Shown: positions 50,151-58,084 of the stretch, one piece after another
Layout of the letters: each line of letters starts with the position of its first letter
Position numbering within the stretch: the stretch's first letter is position 1
NCBI GenBank assembly: GCA_034933305.1
Contig: JAYFNU010000006.1
Coordinates: 62,001 to 126,000 of the forward strand
From: JAYFNU01 sp034933305
GTDB taxonomy: Bacteria > Bacillota > Clostridia > Oscillospirales > Ruminococcaceae
Reading direction: 5' to 3'
Length of the DNA: 64,000 nt
The notes under the pieces: model-generated
Told to the model about the DNA's origin: nothing
Database searches by the model: none
What the model saw: the letters and a program-made list of their open reading frames with translations, nothing else
Made by a program: the position numbers and the translations under genes

Positions 50151-50693
50151 ATGGTTGCGGCTTCAGTCGGGAAAAAACAAGTGGGAAAAGGGATGCTGCT
50201 CATCCTCGCCGCCGTCGTGGCGGTGATCGCGATGATCTTTTTCATCGGAAAGCTGCGGGGCGGCGCGGGCGCGGAACGCGCCGACGGCTCGACGGAGGAG
50301 CTGCGCCGGGCCTATCTCGCCGCGCTCGGGCTGGAGCTCGGCGACACGAGCTCCGTCGCGGACGTGGGCGTTCCGGAGGAATTCGACGAGCGGTTTGCCG
50401 GCTACAACGAACTGCTCAAGACGAACGGCTTCGACCTCGAGCCGCTCAGGGGCAAGACGGTCAAAAAGTGCACCTATACCGTCCTCAACCGGGGCGATCT
50501 CGGGCTCGACGTGCAGGCCGTGCTGCTCGTGTACGACGGGGACATCGTGGGCGGCCATCTGCTCGACGTGAACGGCGGGAAGATCCATGCGCTCGCCGAC
50601 ACCGCGCAGACCATCCTGCCCGTCGATGAGGCCGCGGACGAGACGCAGGCGGAGCAGGCGGAGGTTCCGGCTTCGGCCTATCCCTCGGACTGA
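50151..50693 (+). CDS. DUF4830 membrane-anchored protein
   Basis: A 180-residue protein with one N-terminal membrane segment (MLLILAAVVAVIAMIFFIG) and an extracytoplasmic domain matching DUF4830: RAYLAALGLELGD, VGVPEEFDERFAGYNELLKTNGFDLEPLRGKTVKKCTY and AVLLVYDGDIVGGHLLDVNGG. ATG 50151 follows AAGGGGTG. The family is common in Clostridia and uncharacterised. It is flanked by terminators, so it is monocistronic. Confidence 0.8.
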   Translation: MVAASVGKKQVGKGMLLILAAVVAVIAMIFFIGKLRGGAGAERADGSTEELRRAYLAALGLELGDTSSVADVGVPEEFDERFAGYNELLKTNGFDLEPLRGKTVKKCTYTVLNRGDLGLDVQAVLLVYDGDIVGGHLLDVNGGKIHALADTAQTILPVDEAADETQAEQAEVPASAYPSD

Positions 50694-50723
50694 AAAAAAG
50701 CCGCCCGGCCGGGCGGCTTTTTC
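50694..50723. terminator. Bidirectional terminator
   Basis: AAAGCCGCCCGG / CCGGGCGGCTTT perfect palindrome with A and T runs, between convergent genes ending at 50693 and 50727. Confidence 0.9.
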
Positions 50724-50726
50724 TGT

Positions 50727-51287
50727 TCAGCGGATCTCCGTGATGTGGGCCTCGTCCCATGTGTGCGGCGTTTTCTGTATCGCGGGCACGCCCACGCTCA
50801 GCGCGAGCTGGAACTTGGTATCGGGCTCCATGTGCAGCAGCTGCATCGCCTCTTCACAGCGGTCGCTCAGGAAGGCGCTGCGCGGCATGCCGAGGAAGAC
50901 CGAGCCGAGCCCCAGCGACAGCGCCGTGAGGGCGATGTTGTCGGCCGCGATGCCCGCGTCGATGCCGCTGTAGAAGTTTTCGGGACTGCCGGAGATGACG
51001 ACGAGCAGCGCCGGGTGGTAGAGGACCGTGCGGCCGCGGGAATTGATGCGCTCGGTGCGCTCTTTGTTGCCCTCGGCGGTGATGATGTCGACGAGCATGC
51101 CGTCGAAGCGCTCGATGACGTCCCTGTCGGTGACGAAGACGAAGCGCTGCTCCTGGGCGTTGCGCGCGGTCGGCGATGCAAGCGCGGCCTTTTTGAGCGC
51201 GTCGAGCTGCTCGTCCGTCAGGGGCGTCGCCTCGAACTTGCGGATGCTGCTGCGGCGAAGGATCGCATCGAGGATTTTATTTTCCAT
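50727..51287 (-). CDS. Nitroreductase-family protein
   Basis: A 186-residue FMN-dependent nitroreductase-fold protein: AILRRSSIRKFEATPLTDEQLDAL at the N-terminus (FMN phosphate contact RRSSIRKF), SPTARNAQEQRFVFVTD, AADNIALTALSLGLGSVFLGM near 115 (subunit interface and FMN) and a C-terminal ALSVGVPA block. Members reduce nitroaromatics, quinones or flavins with NAD(P)H. AAAGGAGC lies ahead of the ATG. The gene stands alone; the substrate is unknown. Confidence 0.9.
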   Translation of the reverse strand: MENKILDAILRRSSIRKFEATPLTDEQLDALKKAALASPTARNAQEQRFVFVTDRDVIERFDGMLVDIITAEGNKERTERINSRGRTVLYHPALLVVISGSPENFYSGIDAGIAADNIALTALSLGLGSVFLGMPRSAFLSDRCEEAMQLLHMEPDTKFQLALSVGVPAIQKTPHTWDEAHITEIR

Positions 51288-51416
51288 CGGGGAAAGCTCC
51301 TTTCATTTGATAAAAAAATCATATTATCTATTATACACTAAAAGTGCGCGACAGGGAAATTGACTTTGTGCCCGCAAAGGGATAAAATCATACTATCAAA
51401 TCAACGGAGGATCCCC

Positions 51417-51785
51417 ATGGACAACGATAAGATCAACCAGACGCCCGAGACCGAACAGGACAGCGGCGAATACGATGTCGACCTCATCACCCTGACGGAC
51501 GAGGACGGCGTGGAGCATACTTTCGAGCTCGCCGACACGCTCGAGCACAACGGCAACAACTACGTGGCCCTCATCGCGGCCATCGAGGACGGCGCGAACG
51601 AGTATCTCGAGGACGACGGCGACCTCGTCGTCATGAAGATCGTCAGCGAAGAAAACGGCGAGGAAGTCCTCGAACTCATCGAGGACGACGAAGAATTCGA
51701 CGAGATCAGCGACATCTTTATGGACCGCCTGTCCGACATGTACGAGTTCGAGGACGGCGACGACGAGAGCGAAGACAAGAAATAG
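51417..51785 (+). CDS. DUF1292 protein
   Basis: A 122-residue acidic protein of the DUF1292 family (YrzB-like): DVDLITLTDEDGVEHTFELADTLEHNGNNYVAL, then LVVMKIVSEENGEEVLELIEDDEEFDEISDIFMD, ending in an Asp/Glu/Lys tail. ATG 51417 follows GGAGG. In many Firmicutes it lies next to the yrrK-yrzL(ireB) genes; here it is separate from ireB (34423). Function unknown; probably cytosolic. Confidence 0.88.
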   Translation: MDNDKINQTPETEQDSGEYDVDLITLTDEDGVEHTFELADTLEHNGNNYVALIAAIEDGANEYLEDDGDLVVMKIVSEENGEEVLELIEDDEEFDEISDIFMDRLSDMYEFEDGDDESEDKK

Positions 51786-51864
51786 TCGTCTGCGCGGAAA
51801 GACACATCCCTGCTTTGTGCGATTTGTTGCAGCCTTTTTTAATCCGACAAGCTTAGAATCGGGC

Positions 51865-51990
51865 TTCCGGCTCCGACGGCGGATTGCAGGCCTCCCTTTT
51901 TGACGGAGGAAGCGTGAACCCGCCGGGCGGATGTACCCACCGTCTTTCACGACGGGTTCTAAACCGGCTGCAGACGGCAAGGCGGGGATA
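51865..51990 (+). ncRNA. ssrS: Candidate 6S RNA
   Basis: The 227-base gap upstream of a YrvM/TcdA gene matches the place of the 6S RNA gene bsrA in Bacillus (between aspS and yrvM). A -10-like TAGAAT lies at 51855-51860. The sequence folds into a long rod: an outer CTCCG / CGGGG pairing, then TTGCAGGCC / GGCTGCAG with one bulge, an internal bubble that holds a CCTCC / GGAGG hairpin on the 5' side, and an apical GAACCCG / CGGGTTC stem (51916-51922, 51953-51959). Ends are approximate. No covariance test was possible. Confidence 0.5.
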
Positions 51991-52012
51991 TTGTTTTCCA
52001 AAGGAGAGGGAA

Positions 52013-52699
52013 ATGGGCGATTGGCTCGCGCGGCAGCGGATGCTCCTCGGCGACGGCGGCTGCGCTCAACTGAAGAACGCGCGCGCCGCGGTCATCGGGC
52101 TCGGCGGCGTCGGCGGCGCGGCCTTCGAGGCGCTCGTGCGCGCGGGCGTCGGGCATCTGCTCGCGATGGACTGCGATGTTTTCGACGAGACCAACTTAAA
52201 CCGCCAGCTGCTCGCGACGCGCGCGTGTATCGGCCGCCCGAAGGCCGAGGTCGCCCGCGAGCGGGCGCTGAGCATCGACCCGTCGGCCGACGTGCTGGCG
52301 CTCGACGAGCGGCTCGGGGAAGAGACGGCGGCCGACGTGCTGGCGTTCCGGCCCGACGTCGTCATCGACGCCATCGACATGGTCTCGGCGAAGCTGCTGC
52401 TCATCGGCCTGTGCCGGGACAACGGCATCGCGATCATCTCCTCGATGGGCACGGGGAACCGCCTGACGGCCTCGTTCGCCGTCGGCGACATCGCCGACAC
52501 GGCGGGGTGCGGCTGCGCGCTCGCCCGGGTGATGCGCCGCGAGCTCAAAAAGCGGAATATCGCCGGCGTGCCGGTGCTCTACTCGACCGAGGCGCCCCTC
52601 GAAACGGGGCAGCGAACGCCCGGCAGCGTCTCCTTTGTGCCGCCCGTCGCGGGGTATCTGCTCGCGGGCTGGGCGGTCCGGAAACTGCTCGGAAAATGA
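52013..52699 (+). CDS. tcdA: tRNA threonylcarbamoyladenosine dehydratase (TcdA/YrvM)
   Basis: A 228-residue ThiF/E1-like protein that activates and cyclises t6A in tRNA. RQRMLLGDGG at the N-terminus, the nucleotide fold AAVIGLGGVGGAAFEALVRAGVG near residue 24, DCDVFDETNLNRQLLAT near 50, VIDAIDMVSAKLLLI near 117, and the late SMGTGNR block near 142. ATG 52013 follows AGGAGAGGG; the frame open to 51884 overlaps the candidate 6S RNA and is rejected. Confidence 0.9.
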   Translation: MGDWLARQRMLLGDGGCAQLKNARAAVIGLGGVGGAAFEALVRAGVGHLLAMDCDVFDETNLNRQLLATRACIGRPKAEVARERALSIDPSADVLALDERLGEETAADVLAFRPDVVIDAIDMVSAKLLLIGLCRDNGIAIISSMGTGNRLTASFAVGDIADTAGCGCALARVMRRELKKRNIAGVPVLYSTEAPLETGQRTPGSVSFVPPVAGYLLAGWAVRKLLGK

Positions 52700-52746
52700 A
52701 GCGAAAACGTCCGCCGCGCGCGGGCGTTTTTTATTTAAAAAGAGTG

Positions 52747-52775
52747 TTGACAAACGCCGCATGAGTGAATAAACT
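52747..52775 (+). promoter_or_regulatory. Promoter of mgtE
   Basis: TTGACA (52747-52752), 17-base spacer, TAAACT (52770-52775). Confidence 0.7.
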
Positions 52776-52784
52776 GATAGAGAA

Positions 52785-52958
52785 CAGAATATCCGGTAGG
52801 CAAGGCTACCACGGGGATACGGGTTGCTGCCGCGAAAGGGTGGAGACACCTTGAGCAGGTCAGCAGGGTATGTCGAAAACAAGGCATAACCTAATGCAAC
52901 TTCACTGCCCTGCGAAGCTGAAGCTCGAACGGTGGCGGGCCATCGCGGCCCCGCAGAA
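52785..52958 (+). promoter_or_regulatory. Magnesium riboswitch (M-box, ykoK leader)
   Basis: The conserved M-box blocks appear in order: GTAGGCAAGGCTACCACGGG, GGTTGCTGCCGCGAAA, GGAGACACCTTGAGCAGGTCAGCAGG, GTCGAAAACAAGGC and CACTGCCCTGCGAAGCTGAAGC. They match the ykoK/M-box family, which folds on Mg2+ and turns off Mg importer genes. The downstream gene is mgtE, the usual target. Confidence 0.93.
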
Positions 52959-52968
52959 AGCGGAAATT

Positions 52969-53000
52969 CCGCGCCACCCTTCGGGCGGCGCGGTTTTTTT
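52969..53000 (+). terminator. M-box expression-platform terminator
   Basis: CCGCGCCACCC / GGGCGGCGCGG stem followed by seven T, before the mgtE ribosome site. Confidence 0.9.
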
Positions 53001-53026
53001 GTTACAGCTGAAAGGGGGTGCGCGCG

Positions 53027-54382
53027 ATGACTCAGGTGATCCGCGACCTTTTGGAGAAAAAGAACAAGGTCGAACTCAAGCGATTTCTGGCCGACCAGAA
53101 CCCGGCGGATATCGCGTCGTGGATCGAGGAGCTCATGGAGGGCGACGATCTCGCCCGCGAAGAACTGCTGCTTCTCTATCGCATCCTGCCGAAGGATTCG
53201 GCCGCCGACGTCTTCGTCGAAATGAGCCCCGAGACGCAGGAGGTCCTCATCAAGGCCTTCAGCGACAAGGAGCTGCGCGACGTGCTCGACGACATCTATC
53301 TCGACGATACGGTCGACATCATCGAAGAGATGCCCGCGAACGTCGTCATGCGCATTCTCAAGAGCGTCGACGCCGACACCCGCAAGAACATCAACCAGCT
53401 GCTCGATTACCCCGAAGACAGCGCGGGCAGCATCATGACCATCGAATTCGTCGACCTCAAGAAGGAAATGACGGTCCGCGACGCCTTTGCGCGCATCCGC
53501 GCCATCGGCGTCGACAAGGAGACGATCTACACCTGCTACGTGACGGACCGCAACCGCAAGCTGCTCGGCCTCATCACCGTCAAGGATCTGCTGCTCGCGG
53601 GCTACGACGAGATCGTCGGCGACATCATGGAGGACAACGTCATCAGCGTCGGCACCCACGACGACCAGGAGGAGGTCGCCAACCGTTTCGCGAAATACGG
53701 CTTCATGGCGATGCCCGTCGTCGACAAGGAGCAGCGCCTCGTCGGCATCATCACCGTCGACGACGTCATCGACGTCATGCAGGAGGAATATACCGAAGAC
53801 ATGGAAGTGATGGCCGCCATCCGGCCGTCCTCGGACAAACCGTACCTGAAGCTGCGCGTTTTCGACGTCTACAAGTCCCGCATCCCGTGGCTGCTCATCC
53901 TGATGATCTCCGGCACCTTCAACGGGCTCATCCTGCAGCATTTCGAATCGGCGCTCGCCGCGCAGATCGCCCTGACGACCTTCATCCCCATGCTCATGGA
54001 TACGGGCGGAAACTCCGGCTCCCAGGCGACGGTCACCGCCATCCGCGGTCTGTCGCTCGGGGAGATCGGCTACGGCGACTGGCTGCGCGTGCTGTGGAAG
54101 GAGGCGCGCGTGGCGGTGCTTTGCGGCGTGACGCTCGCCGCGTGCATGCTCGTCAAGATCATCCTCGTCGATGGCTATGCCTTCCCGATCGCCCTGACCG
54201 TCTGCGCGACGCTCGTCTGCACCATCATCGCGGCCAAGACCGTCGGCTGTCTGCTGCCGATCCTCGCGAAGAAGATCGGCCTCGACCCTGCGGCCGTGGC
54301 GGCGCCCATCCTGACGACGATCGTCGACGCCATGTCGCTGTTCATCTATTTCCGGGTCGCAACGGCGATCCTCGGACTCTGA
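53027..54382 (+). CDS. mgtE: Magnesium transporter MgtE
   Basis: A 451-residue Mg2+ channel. Residues about 1-125 are the N domain of repeated helices, 130-255 two CBS domains (GSIMTIEFVDLKKEMTV, IMEDNVISVGTHDDQEE), then a connecting helix and five membrane segments from about 285. The selectivity region has LMDTGGNSGSQATVTAIRGL near 335. ATG 53027 lies 9 bases after AAAGGGGG; GTG 53018 overlaps that site. Expression is under M-box control. Confidence 0.96.
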   Translation: MTQVIRDLLEKKNKVELKRFLADQNPADIASWIEELMEGDDLAREELLLLYRILPKDSAADVFVEMSPETQEVLIKAFSDKELRDVLDDIYLDDTVDIIEEMPANVVMRILKSVDADTRKNINQLLDYPEDSAGSIMTIEFVDLKKEMTVRDAFARIRAIGVDKETIYTCYVTDRNRKLLGLITVKDLLLAGYDEIVGDIMEDNVISVGTHDDQEEVANRFAKYGFMAMPVVDKEQRLVGIITVDDVIDVMQEEYTEDMEVMAAIRPSSDKPYLKLRVFDVYKSRIPWLLILMISGTFNGLILQHFESALAAQIALTTFIPMLMDTGGNSGSQATVTAIRGLSLGEIGYGDWLRVLWKEARVAVLCGVTLAACMLVKIILVDGYAFPIALTVCATLVCTIIAAKTVGCLLPILAKKIGLDPAAVAAPILTTIVDAMSLFIYFRVATAILGL

Positions 54383-54391
54383 GACAAAAGA

Positions 54392-54433
54392 AGAGCGCCC
54401 GCCCTGCCGTTCGGCAGGACGGGCGCTCTTTCG
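54392..54433 (+). terminator. Terminator of mgtE
   Basis: GAGCGCCCGCCCTGCC / GGCAGGACGGGCGCTC 16-position stem (one mismatch) followed by TTT. Confidence 0.88.
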
Positions 54434-54507
54434 TCAGGCGGGGAAGCCGTGCGCGGGCGCTTTGCGGGGACGCGCGGTTGGATCCGAAGATCCCGCCGCC
54501 CCTTAAA

Positions 54508-54543
54508 ATAAAAACGCTGCGGCAGTCCGCCGCAGCGTTTTTT
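54508..54543. terminator. Terminator of the minus-strand HAD-to-deaminase operon
   Basis: AAACGCTGCGG / CCGCAGCGTTT stem; on the minus strand it is followed by TTTTTATTTT. Confidence 0.87.
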
Positions 54544-54549
54544 GTCTTT

Positions 54550-55191
54550 TTATAAAAGCGGGATCACGCCGGTGAGGTCGTCCAGCACGTAGTCGCACTG
54601 CGCGAGGATGTCGTCCGGCGGCATCTTGAGGTCGGGGATGAGCGCCACGTCGCAGCCGGCGGCCTTGCCCGCGACGATGCCGGACACCGAATCCTCGACG
54701 ACGAGGCAGTCCTGCGGGCGCGCGCCGAGCAGTTCGGCGGCCTTGAGAAACAGGTCGGGCGCCGGCTTGCAGGCGGCGACATCGCCGTCGCAGGCGAACG
54801 CTTCGATGCGATCGAGCAGACCCGCCGAGCGCAGGTTCTTTTCGACCCAGACGCGGGCGTTTGACGAGGCGACCGCGCGCCGCGTGCCCTTTTCGTCCAT
54901 CGCGTCGAACAGCGCCGCCGCGCCCTTTTTGACGGGCAGCTGGCCTGCGCCGACGAGCCGCCCGAAGGCGGCCTCCCAGTATTTCGGCAGACCGTCGCTG
55001 TCGGCGGCGGGATAGTTCTCGCGGATGATGGGAGGGATGTCCTCGTTGCTGCGCCCGCACATCAGGATGTACATGTCGAGCGGCAGGTCGATGCCGTCGC
55101 GCGCGAAATAATCTTTCCAGATCTCAAAGGAAACGCGCTCGGAGTCGACGAGCACGCCGTCCATGTCGAACAGTATGTATCGATAGCTCAA
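54550..55191 (-). CDS. HAD-family phosphatase (beta-phosphoglucomutase-like)
   Basis: A 213-residue HAD hydrolase, subfamily with an alpha-helical cap after motif I. Motif I is FDMDGVLVDSE (nucleophile Asp9), motif II ASSN near 109, motif III CKPAPDLF near 141 and motif IV VVEDSVSGI near 165. Such proteins dephosphorylate sugar phosphates or interconvert glucose phosphates. It starts 11 bases after the ECF S-component gene, the last member of a four-gene operon. The connection with pantothenate genes is not obvious. Confidence 0.92.
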   Translation of the reverse strand: MSYRYILFDMDGVLVDSERVSFEIWKDYFARDGIDLPLDMYILMCGRSNEDIPPIIRENYPAADSDGLPKYWEAAFGRLVGAGQLPVKKGAAALFDAMDEKGTRRAVASSNARVWVEKNLRSAGLLDRIEAFACDGDVAACKPAPDLFLKAAELLGARPQDCLVVEDSVSGIVAGKAAGCDVALIPDLKMPPDDILAQCDYVLDDLTGVIPLL

Positions 55192-55202
55192 ATGCGGGCT
55201 CC

Positions 55203-56267
55203 TCAGTCTTTCTTTCCGGCTTCGGGTTCGTCCGCCTTCGGCTTGCGCTCAAAGAGGTCGATCTTGCCGTTGTCGTCCTTGTCGAGGCTGTCGAGGATGT
55301 CGAGCCGGCCGTTGTTGTCCTTGTCGAGCTGCGCCATCAGGCGGGCCTTGAGGCTCTTGTTCTCATCCTCGAGCGCCTGCTTGTCCTGCTGGACGGCCTT
55401 GAGGTTGTCGTTGAGCAGGTGCGTCGCCTCGGACAGCGAATCCTTGTCGGTCTTGAGCTGCTGATTTTCGGCGCCGAGCTTCTGCGCCTCCTTCTCGGAG
55501 CGCTTCTGGGCGCGCTTGAGGGAGCCGCGCTCGACCGCCGACAGGATGCGGCTGATGACCATGCCGAAGATGAGGCAGACGGCCATCTCGAGCAGACCGT
55601 TGATGCCCACGAGCGCGAAGACGAAGGACGCGAGAGACGTCGCGCCGAGGCTCTGCTGCAGGTTGATCATGTAGTCCGTGTTGCCGAACAGGCCGAGCAG
55701 GGCGACCATGAAGAAGCCCGTGTTGAAGAACGCGCCGAGGAAGCTCGTGATGGAGTAGGCCGCAAAGCGCATGCGCAGGAAGCGCAGCGTCTTGAAGACG
55801 ACCCCGGTCAGCCATCCCATGAGCAGGCGCGGGAAGAAGCAGACGACAAAGGTGTAGAAGGGGTTGATGGCGAGCAGCGCGGCGCCGAACGCCGACATGC
55901 CGAAGCACTGCACGAAGCTCGAGATGCCGAACGCCGCGCCGAGCAGCGCGCCGCCGCCCGGCCCGAGCAGGATGGCGCCGATGATGACCGGCAGCGTCAG
56001 GAAGGAGACCTCGATGGTCCCGATCTTGAGATAGCCGATGGGCGTCATCGACATGACGACGATGAGGGCGATGAGCACGGCGAGCCGCACCATATACAGG
56101 ACCTTGGCGCTCAGCTGCGAGCCGCCCTTGCGCGGCTCCTGCGGCGCTTCGGCCGCTTCCGCGGCGGGCTGCACGGCGGCGGGCTGTTGTTCTTCGGTGA
56201 GCCCGGCCTGTTCGCCCGGCGCGGCTTCCGCAGCCGGCGCGGCGATCGTTTTATTTTCTTCTTTCAT
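55203..56267 (-). CDS. ECF transporter S component with coiled-coil and EF-hand-like tail
   Basis: A 354-residue protein. Residues 1-50 are an Ala/Glu/Pro-rich cytosolic lead; 55-245 hold six membrane segments of an energy-coupling-factor substrate-binding S component (MTPIGYLKIGTIEVSFLTLPVIIGAILLGP). Residues about 246-312 are a charged coiled coil, followed by two tandem calcium-loop motifs, DKDNNGRLDILD (315-326) and DKDDNGKIDLFE (329-340). It lies 24 bases after the pantothenate kinase gene coaX, so pantothenate (PanT-like) is the best guess for substrate. The tail is absent from ordinary S components. No ECF ATPase genes are in the window. Confidence 0.88.
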   Translation of the reverse strand: MKEENKTIAAPAAEAAPGEQAGLTEEQQPAAVQPAAEAAEAPQEPRKGGSQLSAKVLYMVRLAVLIALIVVMSMTPIGYLKIGTIEVSFLTLPVIIGAILLGPGGGALLGAAFGISSFVQCFGMSAFGAALLAINPFYTFVVCFFPRLLMGWLTGVVFKTLRFLRMRFAAYSITSFLGAFFNTGFFMVALLGLFGNTDYMINLQQSLGATSLASFVFALVGINGLLEMAVCLIFGMVISRILSAVERGSLKRAQKRSEKEAQKLGAENQQLKTDKDSLSEATHLLNDNLKAVQQDKQALEDENKSLKARLMAQLDKDNNGRLDILDSLDKDDNGKIDLFERKPKADEPEAGKKD

Positions 56268-56291
56268 GGCAACAAATTCCTTTCCGCCAAG

Positions 56292-57062
56292 TCAGGCGTT
56301 CGCTTCGTAGATGTATTTGAGGCCGTCGAGCAGCAGCATCGGGTCGCTGATGACCGACGTCTCGCAGTAGGGGGTGACGCGCGGCGCGAGGCCGCCCGTC
56401 GCGACGACCGTCGGCGCGGCCGCGCCGAGTTCCCGCGCCATGCGCGCGCACATGCCGTCGAGCATGGCGGCCGTGCCGTAGACGGCGCCGGATTTCATGC
56501 AGTCGGCGGTGTTGGTCGACAGCACCTTCGCGGGGGCGTCGAGCGAGATGTCGGTGAGCGTCGAGGTGCGCTGGACGAGCGCGTCGGTCGAGATGCGAAG
56601 GCCCGGCAGGATCGCCCCGCCGAGAAACGCGCCGTCGGCCGACAGGGCCGTGATCTTGGTCGCCGTGCCCATGTCGATGATGATGCAGGGCAGGGGGTAT
56701 TTCTGCTTCGCGCCCACGGCGGCGGCCACAAGGTCGGCGCCGATCTCGAGCGGATTGTCGAGCCGGATGTCGAGCAGCTTTTCGTACAGCGCCCGGCTGA
56801 GGACCTTCGGCTCGACGTCGACGGCGAGCCGCACCGCGTCGGCCATCGGCTCGGTGAGCGAGGGGATGACCGAGCTGACCATCGCCCCCGTGATGCGCTT
56901 CGGCTCGATGCCGTACAGCGCGAGGATGTCCCGCAGCTCGACGGCGTACTGGTCGCTCATGCGGCTGCGGTCGGTGGAGACGCGCGACGCCATGACGAGC
57001 GTGCCCTTGTCGTAACAGCCGAGCACGACGTTGGTGTTGCCGATATCGATGCAAAGGATCAT
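56292..57062 (-). CDS. coaX: Type III pantothenate kinase
   Basis: A 256-residue ASKHA-fold kinase catalysing the first CoA step. CIDIGNTNVVLGCY at the N-terminus (phosphate-1), the DNPLEIGADLVAAAVGA block near residue 101 with the conserved Gly-Ala-Asp, IIIDMGTATKITAL near 127, GGAILPGLRIS near 148 and VATGGLAPRV near 221. AAGGGAGAG ahead of the ATG. It follows the deaminase gene by 12 bases; the adjacent S component could supply its substrate. Confidence 0.95.
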   Translation of the reverse strand: MILCIDIGNTNVVLGCYDKGTLVMASRVSTDRSRMSDQYAVELRDILALYGIEPKRITGAMVSSVIPSLTEPMADAVRLAVDVEPKVLSRALYEKLLDIRLDNPLEIGADLVAAAVGAKQKYPLPCIIIDMGTATKITALSADGAFLGGAILPGLRISTDALVQRTSTLTDISLDAPAKVLSTNTADCMKSGAVYGTAAMLDGMCARMARELGAAAPTVVATGGLAPRVTPYCETSVISDPMLLLDGLKYIYEANA

Positions 57063-57074
57063 GGGCTCTCCCTT

Positions 57075-57551
57075 TTAATCAAGCGTGTCGTCGTTCGCGA
57101 CCCATTCGGCGTCGACGTCGACGACCCGGTATTCATTGCGGGACGTGCGGATGAAGACGGTGCGCACGCCGGCGTTGATGATGAGCATGCGGCACAGCGT
57201 GCAGCAGTCGGGCTCGGCCTCGTAGTCGCCCGTCGAGGCGCTGAGCCCCGCGAGGTACAGCGTGCCGCCGATGACGTCGCGGCGCGCGCAGCTGACGATG
57301 GCGTTGGCCTCGGCGTGGACGGCGCGGCAAAGGCCCGCGTGTCTGCCGTGCTCGCCCGCGTGGCGGTCGAGGCGGCAGTAGCCGAGATCCGTGCAGTTGC
57401 GGCGCCCGCGCGGCGCGCCCGTATAGCCGGTCGAAATGATCTCGTCGTTCTTTACGATGATGGCGCCGTAGTTTGCCTTGAGGCAGGTCCCGCGGCGGCT
57501 GACAGTCTCGGCGATGTCGAGGTAATGATTGATCTTATCTCTGCGTTCCAT
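57075..57551 (-). CDS. dCMP deaminase family protein (ComEB-like)
   Basis: A 158-residue zinc deaminase. The zinc site is VHAEANAI near residue 79 (His, catalytic Glu) and PDCCTLCRMLI near 115; TGYTGAPRGRRNC near 42 is typical of dCMP deaminase/ComEB. It converts dCMP to dUMP for dTMP synthesis. It is the first gene of the minus operon with coaX, the S component and HAD phosphatase. Divergent from cdd, another cytidine-type deaminase. Confidence 0.9.
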   Translation of the reverse strand: MERRDKINHYLDIAETVSRRGTCLKANYGAIIVKNDEIISTGYTGAPRGRRNCTDLGYCRLDRHAGEHGRHAGLCRAVHAEANAIVSCARRDVIGGTLYLAGLSASTGDYEAEPDCCTLCRMLIINAGVRTVFIRTSRNEYRVVDVDAEWVANDDTLD

Positions 57552-57602
57552 GGCCGCTACCTCCTTGTTCCATGTTTTATCATAGTATATTTGCGGGAAT
57601 TA

Positions 57603-57631
57603 TTCAAGAATTTCGGCGGATGTGATACAAT
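57603..57631 (+). promoter_or_regulatory. Putative promoter of cdd
   Basis: -10 TACAAT (57626-57631) preceded by TG, with a poor -35 TTCAAG (57603-57608) at 17 bases. Confidence 0.5.
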
Positions 57632-57661
57632 AACAGCAGACTATATTTTCGGGAGGGTATC

Positions 57662-58081
57662 ATGGACAATTCCAAGAGAGATCAGCTGGTCGCCGCCGCA
57701 TGGAAGGCGCGCGAGAATTCCTATTCCCCCTATTCGAAGTTCAAAGTCGGCGCCGCCGTGCTGGGCGAAGACGGCCGGATCTACACCGGCGCGAACATCG
57801 AGAACATGAGCTACGGCGCCACCATCTGCGGCGAGCGCTGCGCGCTGTTCACGATGGTCGCCGCGGGCTGCCGCAAATATCTCGGCATCGCCATCGCGAC
57901 GGAGCTCAACGAGGACGGCGCGCCCTGCCTCGCCTGCCGCCAGGTCATGACCGAGTTCTGCTCTTCGCTCGACATCCCCGTGTTCATGGCGACGCCGAAC
58001 AAGGGCGTTTTCGAGCACACGCTGCGCGAGATCGCGCCGCTGCCCTGCATGCCGGGCAGTCTGCCGCCGGACAAGAAATAA
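57662..58081 (+). CDS. cdd: Cytidine deaminase
   Basis: A 139-residue homotetrameric-type cytidine deaminase. YSPYSKFKVGAAVL near residue 21, the zinc site TICGERCAL near 54 (Cys, Glu; the usual CAE is CGE) and PCLACRQVMTEF near 87. It recycles (deoxy)cytidine to uridine. GGGAGGG precedes the ATG. The rsmA gene begins three bases after its stop, so the two are co-transcribed. Confidence 0.94.
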   Translation: MDNSKRDQLVAAAWKARENSYSPYSKFKVGAAVLGEDGRIYTGANIENMSYGATICGERCALFTMVAAGCRKYLGIAIATELNEDGAPCLACRQVMTEFCSSLDIPVFMATPNKGVFEHTLREIAPLPCMPGSLPPDKK

Positions 58082-58084
58082 GCG

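Noticed and set aside
51884..52012. N-terminal extension of the TcdA-like protein
   Set aside because: The strong ribosome site and family length support ATG 52013, and the extension lies in the candidate 6S RNA.
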